From assembly GCA_019056875.1 (NCBI GenBank), contig DXJA01000449.1, positions 1 to 12,260 on the forward strand: DNA of 12,260 nt, read 5' to 3'. Numbering within the stretch: the stretch's first letter is position 1; every line of letters starts with the position of its first letter. The notes beneath the pieces were generated by a model. It saw only the letters and a program-made list of their open reading frames with translations. It was not told the origin of the DNA and did not search any database. Shown one piece after another: positions 1 to 5,757 of this stretch. The translations under genes were made by a program, and so were the position numbers. Origin of the DNA: Candidatus Jordarchaeum madagascarense. GTDB taxonomy: Archaea > Asgardarchaeota > Jordiarchaeia > Jordiarchaeales > Jordiarchaeaceae.

Positions 1-6
1 ATAATA

Positions 7-339
7 TTACCGAATTTCATCTAAATAGCTCTCTCCTTTGGTCGCGGCTTCAAAGGATTGGGATTGTTCAGGGCTTAGCTCATTTAATATTCCAGTCGTT
101 GCTTCTATCAACATAACTTTTTCAATTCTGGTGGTGAGTTCATCATCAGTAATAGACATTTTTTGCTCAGGAGGCATGTTCTCTGTCAGAGATGAGAAAA
201 ATTCTATTATTTTATTTTTATCTAGTTTCTTGAAAATTTCTCTATCCTCTATCAATTTATCCACTATCTTAGATATGAGGGATAGAACTTCTTCTTCTGT
301 AGAATAGGTATCATTATTTTTTAGAATCTTTATTTTCAT
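7..339 (-). CDS. small acidic helical protein, possibly antitoxin-like
   Basis: A complete 110-residue protein of unknown function, with an ATG start and TAA stop. It is hydrophilic and predicted mostly helical: residues about 14-50 are rich in I, L, K and E, with no signal peptide or membrane segment. The C-terminal part, with the pattern E-A-T-T-G-I-L..L-S-P-E-Q...F-E-A-A, resembles from memory a motif of small bacterial and archaeal proteins encoded beside toxins or transposon genes. That is inference only. The start is supported by a GAGGAT-like Shine-Dalgarno at 345-351 and a TATA box at 373-382. The next gene in its direction lies beyond the left edge of the window, so any toxin partner cannot be seen. 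It is separated by about 145 bases from the gene behind it and has its own promoter. Confidence 0.7.
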   Translation of the reverse strand: MKIKILKNNDTYSTEEEVLSLISKIVDKLIEDREIFKKLDKNKIIEFFSSLTENMPPEQKMSITDDELTTRIEKVMLIEATTGILNELSPEQSQSFEAATKGESYLDEIR

Positions 340-372
340 TTTTTATCCTCTGCGTCTTATAAAAGCGGTTTT

Positions 373-382
373 TAATATAAAG
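373..382 (-). promoter_or_regulatory. TATA box for the small acidic protein gene
   Basis: Reading on the minus strand, CTTTATATTA lies about 35-43 bases before the ATG at 339. A start of transcription some 25 bases downstream would leave a short leader containing the GAGGAT-like ribosome site at 345-351. Confidence 0.45.
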
Positions 383-483
383 TTTAGCACATCTACACCG
401 TTTGAGATAAAGAATATTCACTTTTAGTACAAACGGTTCTGGCAACCCTAAAAATGAAGCAACAGATAGAACTAGACCTGTGA

Positions 484-1281
484 TTAATAGACTTTATTCC
501 TTACTTTTGTTTTGCTTCCATTTATGAGGTTGATTTTGTATAGTTGAAATTTCTTTCTTTCTTTTTTATGTTCGAATTCTTCCTCCAATTCTTTGATTTT
601 TTGTTTAATAATAATGTCGAGTATTTTGACTTTCAAGTCGGAACTAATCTCATAAACTTCCATAACCTCTTTCTTTAGCATATCACTTATTTCTCTTAAA
701 ATTTGATTTCTTATTTCCATATCGAGAAATATGCAGGGCCCGAAGCAGCAATCGGGAATTGGTTCTTTTTTCCTTTTCTTACATTTTTTAATGCAATGCG
801 TGTGGAAATCAGAATGATAGTCTTCCTCAGGAAGTCTGCAGGCGGGCCCTAAATGGCAGGGTAGACAATCGGGATATTCTTGACAGGTTCTAAAATCCCA
901 GAAACTTTCTTTTAGTATAGATTCAAGCTCTGCAATGGAATATTCTTCTGGAAAGTGGTAATCAAATTGGCTCCTGAAGATTCTTTTCTCCGAGCGTATG
1001 TACTTTTTTAATTTTGATTCACTACATGTTACAAGAAAATCAATGTCTCTGCATTGGGGTTCTTTTTTGGCGTAACTTCCAAAAAGATATAAATTATTCA
1101 GAATGGGTCCAAATTTAGAAGTCTGTACATTCTTAAAATTCTTTATAACCTGCTTTTCTATCGGAACAAAGAATTCTCTATCAAATCTAATGTTTTCACA
1201 TTGAGGGCATTTGGGAATTTGGGTTACATCTAAATCGAGTTCATTTTTTCTTCCACATCTTCTACAGGTCACTGTTCCCAT
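484..1281 (-). CDS. zinc-ribbon nucleotidyltransferase-domain protein with cysteine-rich insert
   Basis: A 265-residue cytoplasmic protein from the chosen ATG. Residues about 6-28 form a zinc ribbon with two CxxC pairs (CRRC and CPQC). Residues about 64-85 carry the polymerase-beta-like nucleotidyltransferase motif: L-F-G-S-Y-A, then nine residues on D-I-D, the metal-binding acidic pair. Residues about 133-183 hold nine further cysteines with several histidines, possibly a second metal site. The C-terminus (about 190-247) is strongly charged and helical. The start is set by GGAGGG at 1289-1294, seven bases before the ATG at 1281. An in-frame TTG at 1305 lies upstream of that ribosome site and is less likely. 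MNT-type family members transfer nucleotides to proteins, tRNA or small molecules, and many work with HEPN partners. No HEPN gene is adjacent, so the substrate is unknown. Confidence 0.8.
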   Translation of the reverse strand: MGTVTCRRCGRKNELDLDVTQIPKCPQCENIRFDREFFVPIEKQVIKNFKNVQTSKFGPILNNLYLFGSYAKKEPQCRDIDFLVTCSESKLKKYIRSEKRIFRSQFDYHFPEEYSIAELESILKESFWDFRTCQEYPDCLPCHLGPACRLPEEDYHSDFHTHCIKKCKKRKKEPIPDCCFGPCIFLDMEIRNQILREISDMLKKEVMEVYEISSDLKVKILDIIIKQKIKELEEEFEHKKERKKFQLYKINLINGSKTKVRNKVY

Positions 1282-1288
1282 TTCTACG

Positions 1289-1294
1289 CCCTCC
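1289..1294 (-). promoter_or_regulatory. Shine-Dalgarno GGAGGG deciding the start at 1281
   Basis: On the minus strand GGAGGG is followed by seven bases and then ATG. This fixes the start at 1281, not the upstream TTG at 1305. Confidence 0.7.
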
Positions 1295-1340
1295 ACATTT
1301 TTCAAGAAAAGGATAATTCATTTGTCCCTATCTTTTCTTA

Positions 1341-1352
1341 TTAATATTTAAA
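1341..1352 (-). promoter_or_regulatory. TATA box of the nucleotidyltransferase gene
   Basis: The minus strand reads TTTAAATATTAA about 60-70 bases before the ATG at 1281. Immediately upstream, at 1359-1368, is the perfect 10-base palindrome ACTGCGCAGT. Its position next to the factor B recognition region would suit a regulator, but short palindromes also occur by chance. Confidence 0.45.
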
Positions 1353-1368
1353 AAGACCACTGCGCAGT

Positions 1369-1969
1369 CAGCATTGTTTTTCATCTTCTTTTGTGGTTGG
1401 ATACGGATTGGAAGTATGCATCATATTGAGATTAAAAAAGGTCTATAAAGTCGTAAGAGATTTTGAAAACATTATCACAATTCTGTTTAATATCAACTTT
1501 CTTTCCTCTCTTTTTAAGCAATAAGCTGATACGCGATATATTTTATTAATAAAAATAATGCACCGTAAAACAGTTCATACCTTCACAGAAGAACTGGATC
1601 AGAAAAGGGTGTATACAAGAGAGTTAGAAGAAAAATTATTAATGTTAAAGTCGATTTAGCAAGGGGTGATGGTGGTGGATGTTACTGGTAAATGTGTGTG
1701 GTGCTTGGTATGAATAGGGGCGCATTTGCTCTGAACTGTTAGGCTGATTGGTGTGGAAAAGCATTTTTGTATTTCCTCCAATTGAGCTGGAGTTTTTTGC
1801 TGTGAAAGATTTAAGTAAAAATTCGGTATTATTTTATGCTATGAAATGGTAAGAAGAATGGATAACTTTTAGAAATCTCAGATATTGAGTTTAAAATCAA
1901 GTTTGTAGCGCATAGTCTAAGTGGTGCAATTGCCGAATTTTGCATATAACCGTTGTTCTATGAATCTGT
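1369..1969 (+). other. gap without a clear gene; short coding-like relics
   Basis: No standard-length gene is visible here, but short frames read like protein. At 1558-1659 an ATG opens 33 codons (starting MHRKTVHTFTEELD), preceded by AT-rich, TATA-like sequence but no ribosome site. Another frame over about 1615-1690 reads R-K-I-I-N-V-K-V-D-L-A-R-G-D-G-G-G, then stop. At about 1752-1850 a frame reads F-P-P-I-E-L-E-F-F-A-V-K-D-L-S-K, then stop. At about 1868-1950 a different frame reads I-S-D-I-E-F-K-I-K-F-V-A-H-S-L-S-G. The pieces lie in shifting frames on the plus strand. This is what a gene decayed by indels looks like. I do not recognise the family. Confidence 0.3.
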
Positions 1970-1982
1970 GCCTCTGAGAGGC
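1941..1982 (+). promoter_or_regulatory. promoter and leader hairpin of the TIGR04255 operon
   Basis: A TATA-like GCATATAAC lies at 1942-1950. A perfect five-base stem, GCCTC (1970-1974) and GAGGC (1978-1982) with a TGA loop, falls close to the expected transcript start and just before the Shine-Dalgarno GTGGAGGT at 1986-1993. The ATG follows at 2002. Confidence 0.4.
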
Positions 1983-2001
1983 GATGTGGAGGTTACTATA
2001 G

Positions 2002-2772
2002 ATGGTTAGAAAAGTCCTGAGAAATAAGCCTCTTATGGAGGCTATATTTGAATTGCGGTGGGAGCTGCGAGAACTGGCACCGGGTTTGAAGTCAGATCCG
2101 CATTATAAAATTTTAATTGGCAGTTTGTACGACAGAGTTAAGGATGAGTATCCTTTTCATGAAGAGTTGCCTACTGCAACTATTCCGGATGAAATTTCGG
2201 GATACATTGTTAAGCATCGGTTCAGGAAAAGTGAAAATGGATGGCCGCTTATTCAGTTGGGTCCGGGGGTTGTTACTTTGAACGACACAGAGGGGTATGT
2301 TTGGGAAGATTTTGAGGGGAGAATTTCTCACTTGGTGGATGCCATTTTTGAGGCTTATCCTGATTCAGAGAATTTAAAAGTTGAGGGATTGTTACTGCGT
2401 TATATTGACGCTATTGATTTTGATTTTGAGAAAAATGATATTTTCGGGTTCTTGGAAGAGAAGATGAAGATAAATATAGTAATACATGGAAAGTTGTTTG
2501 AAGATACTGGAGTCAGGGAATTTCCTGAGAATATTGATTTAAGATTCTCTTTTCCTTCAACTAATCCCCGTGGAGTGGTGCGTCTAAGGTTTGCACATGG
2601 GAAAAGAAAGGAGGTAGATGCTTTCATTTGGGAAACAATAGTTCAATCAGTCAAAGGCGATGTCTCAAATATCAAAGAAGAAATCGTTGGGTGGGTGGAA
2701 AAAGCCCACAGTTTGACGGATGACTGGTTTTTTAAGATAATAGAAGGAGAGTTATTAAGGAGGTTTGAATAG
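2002..2772 (+). CDS. TIGR04255 family protein
   Basis: A 256-residue soluble protein matching the sporadically distributed TIGR04255 family, usually about 250 residues, whose function is unknown. Hallmarks are visible in order. The opening is L-R-N-K-P-L-M-E-A-I-F-E-L-R-W (6-20). A central Q-L-G-P-G-V followed by Y-V-W-E-D-F spans 85-104. L-L-L-R-Y-I-D comes near 130. The ending has W231, then A-H at 235-236, D-W-F near 241-243, and a final G-E-L-L-R-R-F. Length is full and no residue block seems missing. The ATG is preceded by a strong GGAGGT site eight bases upstream. It is the first gene of a three-gene operon: the next gene begins three bases after its TAG, with its ribosome site inside this gene. 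Patchy distribution of the family suggests a mobile or defence-linked role, but that is inference. Confidence 0.88.
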   Translation: MVRKVLRNKPLMEAIFELRWELRELAPGLKSDPHYKILIGSLYDRVKDEYPFHEELPTATIPDEISGYIVKHRFRKSENGWPLIQLGPGVVTLNDTEGYVWEDFEGRISHLVDAIFEAYPDSENLKVEGLLLRYIDAIDFDFEKNDIFGFLEEKMKINIVIHGKLFEDTGVREFPENIDLRFSFPSTNPRGVVRLRFAHGKRKEVDAFIWETIVQSVKGDVSNIKEEIVGWVEKAHSLTDDWFFKIIEGELLRRFE

Positions 2773-2775
2773 ATA

Positions 2776-3159
2776 ATGTATCAGCCGGCATGGCAGGAAA
2801 CTACAAATCAAAACTATCTCCCTCAGAATACCTCTGCTCCCAGCTCGAGACTAGAAATGGACATGGAAGAAATATTTAGCGAGCTATTAGTTAATTGGGC
2901 AAGGGAGAAAACACTTAAAAAACCTATTCCATGCCAGACTCTATCGCCTTTATTTGAAATTGACCTGTCGTCCGTCCTGCAACGTTTTGAAGTAAGAAAT
3001 GAGACCTTTAGACAGGAAACTACTGAGTTTTTTCCCGAAGAGGAACTCGAATTTAATATCTTCGTTAGAATGCCTCCTGTAAAGCGTTGGACTGCGAGAG
3101 TGAGAGTAAAGAACATTAGAAAGGCGACGCCACATGTTTCAGAGCCGGAGGGTATTTAA
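2776..3159 (+). CDS. uncharacterised middle protein of the TIGR04255 operon
   Basis: A 127-residue protein I do not recognise. The first 25 residues are polar and rich in Q, N, S and T, probably disordered. Residues about 28-45 look like an amphipathic helix (M-E-E-I-F-S-E-L-L-V-N-W). The second half alternates acidic and beta-like stretches and ends with basic strands (R-W-T-A-R-V-R-V). There is no signal peptide, membrane segment or metal motif. The start is supported by GGAGG at 2760-2764, within the end of the preceding gene. Its TAA stop overlaps the next ATG (TAATG at 3157-3161), so the two are probably translationally coupled. Tight coupling on both sides suggests it works with the flanking proteins, perhaps as a linker or complex subunit. 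No function is assigned. Confidence 0.75.
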   Translation: MYQPAWQETTNQNYLPQNTSAPSSRLEMDMEEIFSELLVNWAREKTLKKPIPCQTLSPLFEIDLSSVLQRFEVRNETFRQETTEFFPEEELEFNIFVRMPPVKRWTARVRVKNIRKATPHVSEPEGI

Positions 3160-3680
3160 TGGCAAAGGAATATCCTTGGTATAATATCGTAAACGGCAGA
3201 GAAGACGTTATGCAGGGAGATTTTATTAAAGAATGCCCTGTGGTGATACCACCCTCAGAGATATCCGATGAGGTAGATGTGGAAATTATTAAATATGATG
3301 TTGTCGTTATGAGTCAATCTTGTGATCTTGTACAAAGAAAGCTGGATTTGGTTTTACTTTGCCCTGTTTGGCCTCTAAGCGAATTTGAGAAGAGAAGTGA
3401 TTTCTTCGGAAGTAGAAAGGGAAAAGAGGCATTGAGGCAAGGAAATGTTCCAGGATACCACCTATTGAACAAGAGCGACATAGAAGGATTTGAAACAGAG
3501 TATTTAGTTGTTGACTTTAGAAGCGTCTACAGCGTCCCCTTTAATCTCCTCATCGACCTAGCTAAAAGCAGAGGGAAAAGACTACGCTTGTTGCCGCCAT
3601 ACCGAGAACACTTATCCCAAGCTTTTGCAAGATTCTTTATGAGAGTTGGCTTACCAGTTGACATACCACAATTCAAGTGA
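3159..3680 (+). CDS. QGD / SQSCD-motif protein, third gene of the TIGR04255 operon
   Basis: A 173-residue soluble protein of unknown function. Near the start it has W7 and then V-M-Q-G-D-F (17-22). A hydrophobic strand leads into M-S-Q-S-C-D-L (51-57), followed by a strand and L-C-P-V-W. A SQSCD motif of this type recurs, to my knowledge, in uncharacterised bacterial and archaeal proteins often encoded near TIGR04255 genes. The invariant-looking C55-D56 pair could be catalytic or metal-binding, which is inference. The C-terminus is basic (K-S-R-G-K-R-L-R) and then helical (L-S-Q-A-F-A-R-F-F-M-R-V-G). Its ATG overlaps the previous stop by one base. After its TGA the same frame stays open for 37 more codons, so a longer ancestral product cannot be excluded. 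Confidence 0.75.
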   Translation: MAKEYPWYNIVNGREDVMQGDFIKECPVVIPPSEISDEVDVEIIKYDVVVMSQSCDLVQRKLDLVLLCPVWPLSEFEKRSDFFGSRKGKEALRQGNVPGYHLLNKSDIEGFETEYLVVDFRSVYSVPFNLLIDLAKSRGKRLRLLPPYREHLSQAFARFFMRVGLPVDIPQFK

Positions 3681-3870
3681 CAGAATAATGAAACCATCCA
3701 TACTCTCAAAGCAAAATACCTTCTGACCTTAAAACCAGAACAACTCTTAGTATATGAGGGGAAAATATTCACAGAACAACCCTATAATAAGATTTGAAAG
3801 GCTTAGGAATCGGATAGCTACAAGCTGGACTCGTACGAAAGCCACAAATCCCTCAAACAGAGCAAAAAAA
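3681..3870 (+). other. coding-like tail between the operon and the broken transferase
   Basis: In frame with the preceding TGA, 37 sense codons follow (3681-3791) with protein-like content (T-L-K-A-K-Y-L-L-T-L-K-P-E-Q, then V-Y-E-G-K-I-F). They end at a TGA. After two stops the same frame reopens at 3801-3906. No start codon with a ribosome site is seen. It is probably a remnant of another gene or of an ancestral extension. Confidence 0.25.
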
Positions 3871-4255
3871 GAAATCATCCGGCTATTACTTTATCCAAGC
3901 GAGGCTGAACGCGATTTCAATGAAAAGGTCGCCAAGGAACTCCGAGAAGCGGGGGTTTGATATTTGGATGACGCAAAAAATCACTATTCATAAAGGAAGA
4001 TATGGTGGGGAAGGGGCTAAGAAAAAATAACCCTAATCCCCGTATAAGGAGAAGAGTTCCATTTATGAAGCGGGCATAATAACTCTTAAAGAGAGTGATG
4101 TGGTGGTTATGGTGCTGGATGGGGTGGATGTCGATTGCGGGTGTTGCTTCGAAATTGGATACGCAACAGCTCTGGGTAAACCCGTTATCGGTCTGAAAAC
4201 CTGTCGTTGAACCTTTTTCAGAATAGAGAACATCAATTTAATCGGGGTTGACTTA
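3871..4255 (+). pseudogene. nucleoside 2-deoxyribosyltransferase remnant
   Basis: Two frames together spell a nucleoside 2-deoxyribosyltransferase, the enzyme that swaps bases on deoxynucleosides. Frame one (3871-3957) gives P-S-E-A-E-R-D-F-N-E-K-V-A-K-E-L-R-E-A-G, the family's first helix after the opening strand. A run of five G at 3951-3955 then breaks the frame; removing one G continues into G-F-D-I-W. Frame two carries the core at about 4055-4207: S-I-Y-E-A-G, then D-V-V-V-M-V-L-D-G-V-D-V-D, then F-E-I-G-Y-A-T-A-L-G-K-P-V-I-G-L. Two TAA stops (4028-4030 and 4034-4036) and a TGA (4208-4210) interrupt it. The region between about 3990 and 4050 no longer matches. The usual opening L-A-G-P is unrecognisable. 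Its end abuts the 3' end of the PIN gene on the other strand. It is clearly inactive. Confidence 0.8.
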
Positions 4256-4261
4256 TCGATT

Positions 4262-4669
4262 CTAAGGTTGTTCTTGGGGAGCGTTTTCCAACCATAGTGT
4301 CAGTCCATACTCGGAGAGGCGGTGGTAATGTTTTATGTTGCGTGTCCAGAGAAATGCGTTGTCTACTATTGCAGCCACTCCGATTATTATGTCTCGCGGG
4401 TCCAGTGGGGTGCCTTTGTTCATGAGTTCAGCCTCTATGGAGGCGGCTTTGTCGGCTATTTCGGGTGTGAGGGATGTTAGTGCAAAATGCTTTAACAGCA
4501 GGGACTTTAAATCATGTCTGTTAATTCTGTAGACTCCAACCATGAATTCGAAGAATACTATGGGGGATATTTTTAGCTCGTTATCTAGGGCAGTGGCTAG
4601 GAGTTTCTCTATGGGCGTTTTCTGTAGCAACTCTATTAGCACATTTGTGTCTAAGTGAATCTTGCCCAT
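4262..4669 (-). CDS. vapC: PIN-domain ribonuclease toxin, VapC-like
   Basis: A 135-residue PIN-domain protein of normal VapC length. Acidic active-site residues are in the expected places: D7 in L-D-T-N-V-L-I-E, E41 in F-F-E-F-M-V-G, and D90/D93 in D-P-R-D-I-I-I-G-V-A-A. The family's late T-R-N-I-K-H-Y motif is at 109-115. VapC toxins are Mg-dependent ribonucleases that cleave tRNA or rRNA and are held inactive by VapB. The ATG lies within the last codons of the upstream antitoxin gene (19-base overlap), the classic coupled arrangement. All catalytic positions are intact, so the toxin should be active. The target RNA cannot be told from the sequence. Confidence 0.92.
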   Translation of the reverse strand: MGKIHLDTNVLIELLQKTPIEKLLATALDNELKISPIVFFEFMVGVYRINRHDLKSLLLKHFALTSLTPEIADKAASIEAELMNKGTPLDPRDIIIGVAAIVDNAFLWTRNIKHYHRLSEYGLTLWLENAPQEQP

Positions 4670-4902
4670 TTTAAGCGCCTCAATTCGTCCACTACTCGGC
4701 TGAGCTCGGAAAGGTCTCCCTTTTTCCTTGCCTCAAGAATGTCGGAGGCTAAACTGGAAGCTTCGAGAGTTCTCCAATATTCTATGAGTGTTTCTATTGT
4801 TTCCTTGAGGCTGCTTGCCCCGATTCTCCGCTTTACCTCCTCCAGCTCCATCAGAAGCTCTTTACTGACTGTTATGGTAGTATATCTAGACATTTTTAGC
4901 AC
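4651..4902 (-). CDS. vapB: ribbon-helix-helix antitoxin, VapB-like
   Basis: An 83-residue antitoxin. Residues 8-12 (T-T-I-T-V) form the DNA-binding beta strand of a ribbon-helix-helix fold. The two helices follow at about 14-27 and 32-47. The charged C-terminal half (E-A-R-K-K-G-D-L-S-E-L) is the likely toxin-binding tail. It lies first in the operon and overlaps the PIN gene by 19 bases. An ATG at 4902 and a second at 4893 are both possible. The TATA box at 4926-4935 sits about 25-30 bases before 4902, which suggests a nearly leaderless transcript and favours 4902. A palindrome over the promoter is the likely site of autorepression by the VapBC complex. Confidence 0.88.
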   Translation of the reverse strand: MLKMSRYTTITVSKELLMELEEVKRRIGASSLKETIETLIEYWRTLEASSLASDILEARKKGDLSELSRVVDELRRLKWARFT

Positions 4903-4925
4903 CTAGATAAAAATTGGCCGCCCGA

Positions 4926-4946
4926 TATTTATAAATGTATACATTT
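4926..4946 (-). promoter_or_regulatory. vapBC promoter with palindromic operator
   Basis: The minus strand carries the TATA box TTTATAAATA (4935-4926). Overlapping it upstream is the perfect 14-base palindrome AAATGTATACATTT (4933-4946). A further half-site, ATACATTTA, follows at 4947-4955. This placement fits repression by the ribbon-helix-helix antitoxin. Confidence 0.65.
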
Positions 4947-5066
4947 ATACATTTAAACTGAGAAGAAGGATAAAACATTAGCGTGCTCAAAAAAAGTGGC
5001 GTAGTAAGCGTACCCGTCACCAAGAAATATTTATGTGTTGTAGTAAAGGTATCTATTGGTGATTTG

Positions 5067-5076
5067 TTTATTATAA
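5067..5076 (+). promoter_or_regulatory. TATA box of the DUF2283 gene
   Basis: TTTATTATAA lies about 41-50 bases before the ATG at 5117. That leaves a leader of about 20 bases containing the strong ribosome site AAAGGTGAT (5103-5111), five bases from the ATG. Confidence 0.5.
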
Positions 5077-5116
5077 CTTCGTATTTTACGGACACGGTAA
5101 AGAAAGGTGATATACT

Positions 5117-5341
5117 ATGGGAAAGGAAATAAAAATTTGGTATGACAAAGAGGGAGATTATTTAGAAGTCATATTTGAGCGAAAGGAGGGTTACTTCAGA
5201 GAAACCGAAAACGACGCAGTAATGGAAAAAGTGGAAAAAGTCGACAGGGAAGGGAACACAATCGGCTTCTCTATCCTAAACGTAAGTGCATTAAAGGATA
5301 AACCAATTTCAGTAAATCTCAAAGGACACCTTGTTAGTTGA
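5117..5341 (+). CDS. DUF2283 family protein
   Basis: A 74-residue small soluble protein with the DUF2283 pattern. K-I-W-Y-D-K-E-G-D-Y-L-E-V-I-F (6-20) forms the first two strands. An acidic turn follows, then V-D-R-E-G-N-T-I-G-F-S-I-L-N-V-S (42-57). Length is normal for the family. These proteins are of unknown function and are often encoded beside putative toxins (DUF4258, RelE-like) in archaea and bacteria, so an antitoxin role is often suspected. Here no toxin gene follows. It is divergent from vapBC, sharing the 4903-5116 intergenic region. The start is set by AAAGGTGAT five bases upstream of the ATG. The 15-codon minus-strand ORF at 5356-5403 just beyond it may be the stub of a lost partner. 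Confidence 0.85.
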   Translation: MGKEIKIWYDKEGDYLEVIFERKEGYFRETENDAVMEKVEKVDREGNTIGFSILNVSALKDKPISVNLKGHLVS

Positions 5342-5757
5342 ATATCATAACCCACCTAGCTTCCTTTTAAAACAAGGGCAAAATCATCTTTTGTTTCCAC
5401 CATTCAACTACCTCCACAACTCAATATAGTAATAGTTCCTCTCCCATTAAACTTGTCTTAATTTTAGTCCAGAGTTTTCGAACCACAACCCAATTGTCGC
5501 CATAAGAGGAAAAACTGTATCAGGAATTAATTCCCTCATAGGTAAACAGCTTCTAGACAAGTTTTCGGCGTCTTAAACAGCTGGAAATATTTAAACATAA
5601 TGAGCAACCAAATTTCCAAAAAATGTTTGAGAGACATTTAAGCAAGTAGATCTCATCGAGGTGTTAGACCCTGTTAAAAACAAGTAGTCACTTCAGTATT
5701 TAGGCAAACTTTCAGCAATCACCAGTGTAAAACTGTGCGAGTTTTGTGGATTTCTCA
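5342..5757 (+). other. gap filled with gene relics
   Basis: No intact gene is present. A plus-strand frame at 5460-5576 is protein-like (N-P-I-V-A-I-R-G-K-T-V-S-G-I-N-S-L-I-G-K and on) and ends at TAA. It has no start or ribosome site. Further on, after a TATA-like ATTTAAACATA near 5588-5598, one frame gives F-E-R-H-L-S-K up to a TAG at 5646-5648. The next frame gives V-D-L-I-E-V-L-D-P-V-K-N-K, a TAG at 5685-5687, then S-L-Q-Y-L-G-K-L-S-A-I-T-S-V-K-L-C-E-F-C-G. This last frame runs into the antisense of the HEAT gene. The pattern fits a gene decayed by one frameshift and one stop. The family is not recognised. Confidence 0.35.
5356..5403 (-). CDS. 15-codon ORF with a good ribosome site, possible gene stub
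   Basis: An ATG at 5403 is preceded by GGAGGT at 5410-5415 with a six-base spacer, as good as any in the window. It opens only 15 codons (M-V-E-T-K-D-D-F-A-L-V-L-K-G-S) before TAG. A neighbouring frame stays readable for some codons. It is either a truncated gene start or a chance match. No domain is visible. Confidence 0.2.
   Translation of the reverse strand: MVETKDDFALVLKGS

Noticed and set aside
4886..5095. 69-codon minus-strand frame before vapB
   Set aside because: It covers the vapBC promoter and palindrome and ends inside vapB out of frame, with no ribosome site or domain.
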